64,000 nt of DNA from positions 186,001 to 250,000 of the forward strand of contig JALRME010000005.1 in NCBI GenBank assembly GCA_026120035.1, read 5' to 3'. This document shows, one piece after another, positions 1 to 11,098 of the stretch. The DNA comes from Coleophoma eucalyptorum. Taxonomy: Eukaryota > Ascomycota > Leotiomycetes > Helotiales > Dermateaceae. The translations under genes were made by a program, and so were the position numbers. Positions within the stretch are counted from its first letter, which is position 1. Every line of letters begins with the position of its first letter. A model generated the notes under the pieces. It ran no database searches. It was not told the origin of the DNA and saw only the letters and a program-made list of their open reading frames with translations.

Positions 1-3000
1 GAGAGACTCCCATTGTGAGCATCTATTGGCACAGAAAACCAGGCTCGACACTGCGCCTCATGAGCAGATCTCGCTTCTCGGTGTCCTTTTTCAGCTGCAT
101 CATTGGTCTGGCTGAAACATACGAGCGAAATTTGCAAAAGAAATATAGAACGATGCTAGCTTGATTTGTCTAGAACATGGCTCAAGAGCCTTATCTCATT
201 GAAAAGCGTCTGCATTGAAGCGCAAAAGAGTCGATGACTCATCTCAAATCGAGCTTTATGCACTACCTCGCTTTCAAGCGCTCCTTCAGCTGACTTTGGT
301 TGGCCTCGGCTGATGACATCTTCCTTTTCTTCGGGGAATGCCCTAACGCGGTTCAAAATCTCCAGTATATTAGCATTACAATGGGTGAGGACAATTGGTG
401 AGGCAGAAGCCATTAACCAGAGCAATACCATTGATGGTCTAGAATTCCATAGTGAAATGTGTCGTCGAAATGGGAAATAAGCGGAAGCACAGTGAAGACG
501 TGTAGGTATTGTCGGGCCAGCTCAAATGGTTTCAAAGCAGCAAGAAAATCTTACTCCCATCCTGCTTTAGCATGTATTGCGATGTTATTAATACAAGTAA
601 ATTAAAAGTAGAGAATAGAGATCCGGTCAGTTTACTATTTGTCTTGATTCAGGCACATATTCGAACACAAGTCTTGTCTTTCACTATAATCTGCTAAAAA
701 TTCAGGAACCAGTCTCTGAAAAATGGACGAGAGATTGAAGAATCTATAGGTGCTGAAATCGGTCAAATTCGAGAAGAATTCCTTGTGAGTCCAGAAATTA
801 TTCTTTAAATCCTTCTCAGGCAGTTGGTATTGGCTTACGTTAGGTAACGTAAGATTTGACTTATATGTCAAACAGGTGTAATGTTCATATGTGGTTAAAG
901 ATGTTGATTGAAGAGAGTGTGAGGCAGAGAGGTATAAGTACCTCTCTCGCTAAGAATACAGTATGTGACATGTGACTAGATCTCGTGATTGGCCTGTTGT
1001 AAGTGACATTCCGACAGCTAGTTTTGAAGAATATCATCAACACAAACGCATAGATAGTTATCAGAAGTCTTTTCAGTTGGATAGAAACCTTGTACTTGTC
1101 ATAGTCTTCCCCGATGCAATGTAGCACCCGTGCAGCTTCATCGAGCCAAATTGTGGAGTGGCTTACATACATGGTTAGCCGCGGAAAATCGCTGATGGAT
1201 GTTGTTGGTGAGGGACAGAAATATTTTCTTTGGAATTTATTAGCACGGTGGTCATATCAGACCTGGTATTCACAGAGAGTGTGTGAGTTCTTCTGATCTT
1301 GCATAGGTGTATTGCACCCTCGTGGGAGGAGATTTTTCCCTGTACTGAAACCCATCTCAATACCTTGGAGTAAGACTTGGATGTTAGTACTCGTTTTGAC
1401 TTTGTTCTCAACATGAGTATCGACTTATCAAAGCAGGGATAGTCTAAGTCCTTAGACCTCATAATTTAGAGTTCTCAAAACGAGAAGGATGGGTAATAAC
1501 TATGAACCATATTTTCATTATGATTCATGAAGGATCCTGTTCATGGATCTCCTGAGGCACTGAGTTGATGTTAATAAGGATCTATGCAAGATTATCTTTG
1601 AGCAGTGAAACAGGGCCTCCCGTTCACATTCTCAACCAATATAGAATGTTTACACCGCTCAGTAACAGAGTAGACACACTTTATCCTTTCTGTCTTGACC
1701 CTGTGATGCCTAGACTAGATTTATACTTTGAATGCGAACTCTATAATAGCGAATTGTTTTACCGGCAATCGGACTTTATCGCCAAGTTCTGACCAATGAA
1801 CCAAATCATCGGGACTTCAAAATACAACGACTTGAATTATACAACCATCTTAAGGGCAACTTATCACAAGTATTTAAGTGAAATAGAAGTAAACATGCAC
1901 CAGGTAGCCGATCAAGACAGCTTGAGTTCGGGTTGGAAAGCTAATTGGGAAATGATAGCCGATGGGGAACCAAGATCGGAAAGTAGTTTCCGATCGTCGC
2001 TTAACGCAGGATGACGAGAGTGGAGATTGTGATCGAAGAAATGATATAATTGAAGCAAAGAGATATACAGATTAATAAAGCACAGACAAAGTCAAAGTCT
2101 GTATTATGAAACCGGAAATTCGACCTTCTCTAATTCCTTCTAAGTATTTCTATTTACTAGCTATCCATTTTCAAGGTTTGAGGAAGGAGAATAATATATA
2201 CTCTCTCGACTTGCAGAACCCCTTGATTTATGACGCGCTGCTACTATTTTGGCAGCGGCACGGGACGGAGGCCATGCGGAAGAGTGACAGCTAAGAGGGT
2301 TTCATGACTTTAAACTCAAGAAACCACCTTAGATAACCTTTTCGACGTGGTCCTGAATTATATTAAACCCCCTCAGTAAGATAACCGAAAATGTCGGTTC
2401 CTTGGTTTTGCTAGACATAGGCTGCTAGAGGCAGAATGTGTCATTTCATAGATGCGGAGGCAGATCTTCAACTTATTAAAGCAGGTTTTTCTTGACTATG
2501 TTGCACGTCGCGTTATTTTGACTTTTCCATATACGAGGGTTGAACTGCATGGGATTTGTCGAAAGCCTGGTTGTGTGGCTTTGGTAATCTCGAGCTGAAC
2601 ATGGGAGGATTCCTTAGCGAGCTGATTTTCAGATGATCTCAAATATATCATATTATCCCCGACTGCTTACGAGGCCCCTTGACACTAGCAAAGGCAAACC
2701 TCATGAGGCTGGGCTCTTTTCCTATGTACAGTTTGCTGAAGGCTTTCGTGGGTAACCACTTGCACAATGAAGTAGACACGGCCTCGAGAGACACAAAATG
2801 TGATTAAATTAGAAAGTGGTGTGTTTATGCTGCAAACCCGTCTAAGCCTGCCTAATCTATAAACTTCAGCCCGCCACGTCAACTTTCTCTAGAGCCTACC
2901 GTCAAAACTTGAACGCATTAGCGCTCCGGATAAAAGCCTCTGCTTCCCTAGAAAGCATTTGTTCCACGTCGCATCATTTTTACTTTCTCACTTGCCCATG

Positions 3001-4145
3001 ATACTAGACCTCAAGCTCTAGTACCACTCGTTACGTGCCGCCCCGCCACACGGCTGATCCTGTCCAGTGTAATGTTGTTGTGAATCGGGAAGGGGGAATT
3101 CGGATGTACTATCATGACGCATATACAATCTTGAGATGTTCTTTAAATATGGTAATGCCGTTTTGTTGCATGTCTGCTTTTGGGTCCAGACCTTTTGGTG
3201 GCTTAATTCTGGATATCTAGCTTGAGGAGCTTGCCTTGCCAACGTCTATCGCCCAACAGCAATGAGATCGAACAGTATCATCTAGTGGATAGATGGTGGC
3301 TTGTGTAGGAATCAAAATTGATGTACAACGCACACCACGTGCTGTGGCTTTATTGAAAGTCGAAATTGAAGACAGCCTCTTGCATCATTGCCAAGGAATC
3401 TACTCCGGATTAATTGTTTGGTATGCGCATGTGCTTGTTTTCTTAGACCTGTAGAGAATATTCCAGTGCTTTTTGATGGAATGCTGAAATGGTAATATGT
3501 GCCTTCATCTTTCTTATGCTAGTATTAAGTTTGCAACCACTCCCCTTCCACACAAAACTTCATCTTCTAAGAGCCCTTTGTATGTTGCACGATATCTTAG
3601 ATCGAGTTTCGTAACCCGAAGCATGACTCCCTTGTCTGCATTACAGAAATCTCTTTATCTTTTGGCTCAAAAATATGCAAGTTAGGCCTATATTAGGTCG
3701 CAGAGAAAACAGTAAACAATTGAAACTTCAAAGTAGCATGGATGCACCAGATGTCCACGCAAAGCCTCCACATAAAGCTTCAGGATGTGCCTAAGGTGCT
3801 CTGAATGGGGATGTGGTTTGTTGCTTTTTGTTTGTAGAAAAGGGAAGCAAGAACAACGGTCCACGAAGGCAGGAAGGCGAAGTCTTTACTACGAAAATAC
3901 TGAATTATTTTCTAACCGCGCTAAGCTTATCTTATGCAAGGGACTGTATTATGCTATGCTAGCAATGGTGGCTAGTAACATAGCCAGAACGCTTCAGATA
4001 GCCATCCCTGCCTCCAACAGCCATGATCTTAGCAATTCAAAGAAACTGTTCATACTCAGAACTCCCCGATAAATGTAGAGGTTTGTGTAAGCTATATACA
4101 AGTCTACACCTCGCCTTTCTATTTTTCAGATAATAGCGCCCGTCT
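1..4145. other. gene-poor region, no confident gene
   Basis: I could not build a gene here. Only short, scattered reading frames occur on both strands, with frequent stops and no family motif. On the minus strand a few protein-like stretches exist at about 156-431, 635-871 and 1060-1170, for example one reading WLDEAARVLHCIGEDYDKYK. I could not join them with sensible splice sites. They may be remnants of a decayed gene or exons of a gene I fail to reconstruct. No RNA gene or transposase was seen. Confidence 0.4.
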
Positions 4146-5718
4146 CTAAAATATTCTTCTCAAACGCTCCAGCCACCACGATTTAAAGCCCAACAAGAGT
4201 ATTAACAGTGTGAGAGGTACAACAACGGCGATATAAACCCAGAACTTGTTTTGCCCCACAGCAAAGTCTCCGCCCATACTGAACAGACTACACACAGAGG
4301 TGACCGGCACGAAGATGAACCCAAGTATTGTCAAGCGAGCAACACTCCTCGACTCTCCCAATGTTTTCTCGGTCTCCATCAGATTGACGTGAGCCATTAC
4401 TGCATTAGAGAGCCCTTCTGCCCAGGCTCGATATGCAATCAACCGGTTGTAAATGGAAATATAGTCCTTTTCATATTCCTTGGGCTCGCCTTGCATGGAA
4501 GTGGCAGTGGATGTGGGATCAATCGTCAGACTATCAAGGTTCTGCCTCATCTCGTCCGTATACCAGTTCAGTCTTCGCCTCCAGGTGTTAATTTCGCTCA
4601 AGATCTTTGTAAAGAGGCTCATATACTGGTCTTTCTGTTTGGCCGGTAACGTAGGGGATATCTTACGATCGATCCCCCAGAGTGATGTTTCTAAGTCACT
4701 CAGAACAGCGTAGATGTGCTCTAGAGTATTCATCCAAATAGATGCAACGATCTTGATTTGGATATGTTGACACGTGAGGGGAGAAGAATTGTTGTAATCT
4801 TGCAGAAAGTGACAGATGTCTCCGCTGAATGAGATACGGAGTGGGTTCTCGTGCGCTGGCAATGTTGAGATCGATTCCCATGGCATAAAACTCCGGTAAC
4901 CGTTTTGATACGGGTAGGTAGTGATATTCCATTTTTCAACATTCTCCTCGTACCCGTATAGAAACGTTTTCGTAATAGAAGGGTCAAGCAGCATGACTCC
5001 TAGGATTTTCAGTCTTCAGTTAATCTATCAGGAAAGGGGAAGTGGGTTTCTTACCATTCCACCCCCCGTCAGCGGTCTTCCGAGACCAGAAAGAAGTATT
5101 TCGGCGAATATGCCCTACGTGTAAATCCCGCGTTTCCCAAGGCTCTCTTCTAAATCCCTTTGTAGCTCCGCTGGTGAATGTTATTTGTCGTCTGACATTC
5201 CCTATTGTCCATAACTGGGATGAAACTCTGGGCATCTCTGGGTCCTTAAATGTACGAGACTCATAATATCTGAGTGTAAAAGAGCGATCCGGATCCTGAA
5301 GGCTAGGGAGGTCAGGGGCTTGGCCATAGTCAGACCTTCTTGTATAATGCGTGTCTCGAATATGAGAGGCGAAAACTCTTCCATCTACGTTGAGATATCC
5401 CCCCAGGAGCTCAACATAACTCGCATCCAGATCTTCGACTAGATAAAGGCGGCTCAGACCCTTATCACGCGATGCATATTGAAGATAAGTCCGTAACCCT
5501 CCATAAGGATCTTCTGAATCGTGAAAATTACGCTTGACAACTCGGGATGGATGAAATTCAAGGACTGTAACTTGGACGGGGGATAGTTTCAATGATCTTA
5601 CATGGCGCGCATTGACGAAGTCATTCAGAAAGTAAAGAATTGGATAGTGGACTATTGAATCCTGAACTCGTTTCAAATAAGGCTCTTCGCCTTTACTTTG
5701 TCGTCGAAAGCTAGACAT
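4146..5718 (-). CDS. CorA-like Mg2+ transporter family protein
   Basis: Two exons on the minus strand (5718-5055 and 4999-4146) joined by a 55-base intron with donor GTAAG and acceptor CTAG give a 505-residue protein. The N-terminal two thirds are soluble. The C-terminus shows the CorA arrangement: a first membrane helix at about 438-460, a short loop reading SMGGDF, a second helix at about 470-490 ending in a Trp/Arg-rich tail. CorA proteins form pentameric divalent-cation channels. The loop after the first helix carries MGG where classical CorA has GMN, so transport specificity is uncertain. Fungal genomes contain many such divergent CorA-like proteins, some possibly sensors rather than transporters. 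The downstream frame alone would start at an internal Met inside exon 2, but the upstream exon is open and joins in phase. Confidence 0.72.
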
Positions 5719-6805
5719 TCTTGATTGTAGTAGATGTATCTAGATTCAATGTACTCTATTCGTTGTAGTCCAGTCGTTCGCAGCTTCGTGGGGTGGCCGT
5801 TAGACTCTTTATATAGATCGTGACTAGAGAATCTCTGGTTTTTTAAGCATATATTTGGAAATGATACCCGTACCGGTATGGTGTCAGAAGCGGTACTGTC
5901 ACTCCAGACTGGTAATTGGTGACTTCAAGCTCCAGTATTACAACATCGTTTGAGCTCGAAATCGTGACTGTCAAAGTTATTCTTACCTACTAGATAGGAA
6001 TGGCAGAAGGCAACTAACTGGTCGCTAAACTTCCTTATCATTGAGAAGGCTTCGCAGTGTTCTATCGCACGAAACCTCCAGGAAAGGAGTGCAGTGCCTT
6101 TCTGACTTGGTTTTGAAAGGCAGCATTGTGAGGTGGCTTACTTTGCGCACAATATTTTACCACTTCCATAATCATAAGCCTGCAGCTAGTTGTAAACCCT
6201 GTCGCCCTATGCATGGCGGATTTCAGCTGCACATGTTGGATCGGATACCGCTTTAGGGCCGAATCCTTCCAAACATTAGAGTGCATGACTTTCATCGACT
6301 ATGTACCACAAACAGCAGTCTCCTATGTTGATGTACTACTGCATCTATCTTGGTTTTCCGCCTACCTGTTTATCCTCCCTCGCTTCGTCAGCAGGAAATC
6401 AACAAAAGGGGTAGCGAAAAGACGAGGCTGAAACTAACAAGGCTGATCAAATCTATTTTAGATTTCACGAGGCCTGCCTTCCTTCCTTAAATGATATCTC
6501 GCGTGAAGACGACATCTCAACGCGTCAACGTATGTGCAATGCAAGCGCTGATGGTCTTGCAACTTGCAGACCATTGTTGAGAGACAGTATTATTTGTCCA
6601 TTTCTATTATTTTTGTGCAGCCTTAACCTTTGCCATACTGTTAGTGTCGCAAGACAATTATTTCTTTGATACCTCTCCCACAGCCTCGTCTCGGCATCAC
6701 AGTCTCAGACCATAGCTGACAATGAAATCGTCAGTCTCTTCTATATAAGGAGCGCTCGCAGATTCTATATACTTTCTATTCCATACAGTATCCTTTACAG
6801 ATTCA
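5719..6805. other. intergenic region
   Basis: This holds the upstream regions of the CorA-like gene (-) and the RanBP2/C2H2 gene (+). Short frames at 6041-6431 overlap on both strands and show no protein family features. Nothing else is seen. Confidence 0.5.
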
Positions 6806-8050
6806 ATGGCAGCTAGTAGACACGGCCTGCAGTCCAGCGCCTGGGCATCCAACAACCATCCCACTCCGATTGTCCGACAAGGCGATTGGGCATGTCCCTC
6901 GTGTCGATTTGACAATTTTGCCTCCAGATCAGCGTGCCTTAAATGCTCATTCCCTAGACCTGGTGCGATGCGAGGGCTCGGTGGTAGGGAGAACGTAGCA
7001 CCTTCATATAATTTGCCCGATGGACCGCAGAAATGCGAGCGGGTCAATCCCCACACGAATGCGCCATGTAACACCACCTTCTCTCGCCGCTACGACTTTG
7101 AGCGGCATCAAGATGTGGTGCATGGAGGGAGACTGCAGTCTGAGACGTCTGCAGCGATAGAGCGTCCGGCACTGTCGGGCAAAACTATGCAAGTCCTCCC
7201 TTCGAAACAGGAATACATACAAGATTTAGACCAGCGCAGTGGTGTCGGGGGAGGCTTACAAGCAAGTCGCTGGGCCCCCCGCGACTATGCTGGACGGAGG
7301 AAAAAGGCGAATATCAACGAGGTGTGGATTAGGGTACGGTTCTTCTTCCGCTAGGTTATGCCGGAATACTGATCGTGCTTCCAGACGCTTCCTACAGAAA
7401 ATACTGCGAATGGGTACCAAGAGCCACACCAAGCAATTTCAAATATCACGGAGATTGATCTTCCATACGAAGTTCAGCATTGTATTCTTACTATCATACA
7501 AAGGATTCTCGAGGAAGGCTGCTATGATTTCGCAACGAAATGGATTCCGGACATTTTGGAAGGAAACAAATGGACCTGCTCAGAAGCAGTAGAACTTTCG
7601 TCGTGGAAAAAGACACTACCAACCTACATTCCCTCGCACGCTCTGGTCACAGCCAGGAACCGCAGCCTAGAAATGTTATTGGCAGATGCTGTACGAATAC
7701 GAAATGCAGCTGCACATCGACATCTTGAGAGCAACGTAGAATTGCGAAAGATGGCATTGCAAGCTCGTGACTTGATGACCATGTTCTCAGATGCAAGTAG
7801 AGTGAAGAAGTTTATACGATTACATGACGAGTTGAACGTGTGGGAACGAGAAACTGGCAAGGACGAACATTCTGCGAGGATGAGGCTGCAAGATGCGCTG
7901 CAAGAGATTGCAGAACGCCCAATGGATGAAATGGATTGGACGCCTAATGCTGTCTCTTTGGTCGAGATCGTTGAGACCCATGTCGGTGCGGGGCACGTTG
8001 AGAATCATCAGCATCATGAGCTGTACGTAGATGAAATGGAAATTGATTAG
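6806..8050 (+). CDS. RanBP2-type plus C2H2 zinc-finger protein
   Basis: Exons 6806-7333 and 7385-8050, separated by a 51-base intron (GTACGG...TTCCAG, branch-like ACTGAT), give 397 residues. Residues about 27-52 form a RanBP2-type zinc finger: Trp, then C-x2-C, Asn-Phe, Arg, then C-x2-C. Residues about 77-106 form a C2H2-like finger (C-x7-C, then H-x4-H) that follows the Phe/Leu spacing only loosely. The C-terminal half, from the splice junction, is predicted to be largely helical and acidic at its end (MEID). RanBP2 fingers bind single-stranded RNA or ubiquitin in other proteins, so an RNA- or ubiquitin-related role is possible. I do not recognise a characterised orthologue. The second exon lacks a usable ATG near its start but is open upstream to the acceptor and joins in phase 0. 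Confidence 0.78.
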
Positions 8051-8774
8051 TCCACTTCATCACTTATATCGAAACATCCCACAAGAGCAAGTATTCGGTA
8101 CTTTTGAGTGACGAGTATTAGGCAAAAGAAAAGATGAATTATGCTTTGGTGTAGCGAATCATACCTCTCGGGAACTCTATCACTCTGTCCCACCTCTTAT
8201 TTGCTGAATAGAAGCCATGGGCAAACAGGTTGCGTGACTGCATACCGATGCTCCTGGGCTTCCCCTCTATTCTCTATTCTTAAACTATTGAACTTATTAA
8301 GCACCTAGGAACCCATTCCACCAAAATTTGATATCCAATCATAGGGGCGTAATTTTGTTTAAGCCAAAATAATCAGCACAGTTGAATTGACGCATCTACA
8401 TGAAGCTGGAAATGATTACACGTTCTGCAACATTCTCACATGTGCACCCATTTTTCAATGTTATATAGCAAGGTCCACATATTTCGAGCAAAACCACAAA
8501 TGTTCAATAGTGATATATGAGACCGAGTATAACTGGATCTAGTATGTGGAAAGCAACCTTATCTTGCACCTACATGGAGAATATTCGGAGCGCGCATCTG
8601 TCCATCGGCTACCCCAGATTTCGGGTCGGCAATTCCTTCTTAACCCCGGAAATAAAGGGAAGCTCAAGCTCACCCCACCTCGATAGCAAACATAAGTACC
8701 AACACTCATAGCTCCTTCCAAGCTCTCACAATGACCACTCCAATCCAAATTCCCCAGAGCCTTACCTCACCAAC
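8051..8774. other. intergenic region
   Basis: AT-rich spacer with the 3' flank of the zinc-finger gene and the upstream region of the dehydratase gene. No gene-like frame. Confidence 0.5.
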
Positions 8775-9833
8775 ATGTCTTGTGTCCTCCGACGGTTATA
8801 CAGCACGTCCTCTCCCACCTCCTCCGCCACCGCAACGGACGTCGCTGCTCAATTCCTCTCGCGATATGCCTCCACACCACCCTTGATCCGAAAACAATAC
8901 CTCGACGCAAATCAGCTCCAACTTTTACAGCATACTCTCCCTCCCTGCGGCTCGCATCCCGCGCAAGAAATCAACCTTGGTGCGCCAGTTCCCGCTGGTC
9001 ACCACCTGGTATATTTTACGCCTTCTCAACCCCTCTCCGAGCTTGGCGAAGATGGAACCGATACCTCGTATAACCCAGATCCTCCATTCACAAGGCGGAT
9101 GTGGGCTGGTGGCGAGCTTGAATGGGTGCAGGGCGCGTCAATGAAGGTTGGTGAGGAGGCTTGGGAGGAGACAGAAGTGAAGAGTGCGGCTGCGAAACGG
9201 ACAAGGGCGGGGGAGGATATGGTTGTCGTGGGTGTGGAGAAGAGGTTCGGGAATGCAGCTGGTTTATGTTTGGTGGATCGACGGTATATATCTCTTTCCT
9301 CCATCTTCTCTATTGTCATCGAGGAGCAAGTTTTAGAAAAAAGCGCAATACTAAAATGATAGATTAGGAATTGGATCTTCCGACCCTCCCTCACCTCGTC
9401 CGTCTCAGCACCAAAGCCGAATATCAACCATAGTCCCCCACCAACAGTACCTTTTCCTCTCGGTCCTAGGATTCTCGACCTCATCCAGACCCCAGAATCT
9501 CTATTTCGCTTCTCAGCACTGACGTTCAATGGCCACAAAATTCATTACAACCGTGAATGGTGTCGTGAAGTCGAAGGGCATAGAGGTCTAGTGGTTCATG
9601 GCCCACTGAACTTAATCTGCCTTATTGACTTCTGGCGAATGGTAGTCCTTCGCAAGGGGGAGGCTGTGGAGGCGTTGTATCCAATGAGAATCAAGTATAG
9701 AAATACTAGTCCCGTGTATGCGAATGAGGTATATAGGATTCTTTTAGAGAAGGAGAAGGAGAACGTGGTAGAGGCGAAGATTGTGGATTCTTTTGGAAGG
9801 ACGGCTATGATTGGGACAATTGAGGGGTTTTGA
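8775..9833 (+). CDS. HTD2: mitochondrial hydroxyacyl-thioester dehydratase (HTD2-like)
   Basis: Exons 8775-9283 and 9368-9833 with an 84-base intron (GTATAT...GATTAG) give 324 residues. The N-terminus (MSCVLRRLYSTSSPT) is a typical mitochondrial presequence. The body resembles the fungal HTD2 family of hotdog-fold 3-hydroxyacyl-thioester dehydratases: an RRMWAGGELEW block, the RNWIFRP block created by the splice, a VHGPLNLICLIDF helix and a C-terminal hotdog strand region ending IGTIEGF. In yeast Htd2 dehydrates 3-hydroxyacyl-ACP in mitochondrial type II fatty acid synthesis, which feeds lipoate production. Related fungal proteins are annotated as mesaconyl-CoA hydratases, so the exact substrate is inferred. 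The intron splits the Arg codon between VDR and NWIF, and the join restores the family block, which supports the model. Confidence 0.82.
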
Positions 9834-11098
9834 TGTGACAGGATTAGGGAGGGGTAGGTGTACTGAGGTCTTCTACAGCGGGAGAATGGAATAAGATGAG
9901 CGCCATATGATGGTCACTCCTTCCTCTCAAGGGTGTGTCTGAGACCAGAATCCCTCGTCGCTAGATCTCAGTGCAATATTTGAACCAGGCCCTTTGTGAA
10001 CAGCTTCTAGAACTGCGGGTTTAAATATGTAAATATGAACAAGGGAGCTGTAGACATCGTGATAGTAGTTCTCTATCCATATATTCTTGGTATATATATG
10101 TTCAACCTTTTGCTAATCAAAATGTGGCATTTAATGAGCAGGGTAAGTACATGAACGTATCCTCCATACTTCCAAACTCCAACCATCACAAAGATTTAAG
10201 TAATTGTATATTCAAGTCCAGACAGTATACAATACTTACTTAGCAATCCCATAAGTTGACGGTCCACCTCGTGTATCCGTCAACTTAACCATATCTAGCA
10301 TCATGGACATGCTTCTCCACGGCACGTTTATTGCAACGATTATCTTTGACGATATGATACATAGCCGCAAGAGAATTTAAGAACCTAGAACCACCTTTAG
10401 CCTCTCATCCATTACTTCATCCGCTTCTACAACTAAAAGTAAATGAGGAATAACTCACGTGCTGATAATAAACGCCCTCACGAACAGCACGTCGAAGAGC
10501 ACGAAGAACATCCGGATCACATTGCCCCCTCCGCTCTTCAGGCAGCTAATGTAAAAGGCTATATTTTTGTAACCTCAGTTTTTTTCTTAAAAGCCTTGTT
10601 AGGAGGCCGTTTCATTCGAGAAAACTATAACTAGGTTTTATTGCTGTGAAATATACACTGGTTGAATGGATGGTCATTGAAGTGTGCCAGACCAAGGGAT
10701 AAGCGCCTTTGTACGGAGGTACAGAGTATGTACGTAGTACTCCGCATTGTAGAAGCGCCAAGAGACTTATAACCCTGTGATTTTGCTGCGCCGCCAGGAG
10801 CTGAAATGATATATCACCCAATACAAAAAGCACCCTACAGTTATTATGGAGATAGTGTGGAGGCTCATTTCGCTTATGCAACAGCACCTGGACAATCGAG
10901 CAACAGTCCATATTTCATAAGAGGACTCAGCCCTACCTCTTTATCATATCATTAAGATACGTGCCACTTTAAATAATCATAAGGCTTTTATCATAAGGCT
11001 TTTAGAAATCTTAATATACACACACACATTTCAACTAGTACCTCATACTCCCGATCAGAACTCTGCAACACACAAAAGTCTCAAAATTCGAGAGCACA
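9834..11098. other. intergenic region
   Basis: AT-rich spacer. It contains a palindrome-like stretch near 10710-10745 (TACGGAGGTAC...GTAGTACTCCG), a pattern often seen in dispersed fungal repeats, and a short tandem duplication at 10976-11004. Small frames here have no coding support. Confidence 0.45.
10976..11004. repeat. two-copy 14-bp tandem repeat
   Basis: The unit ATCATAAGGCTTTT occurs twice in a row, about 100 bases upstream of the HET/ankyrin start codon. It may be simple slippage; no function can be assigned. Confidence 0.7.

Noticed and set aside
9026..9538. Minus-strand 170-codon frame
   Set aside because: Antisense to the HTD2-like coding exons and intron, Ser/Pro-rich shadow.
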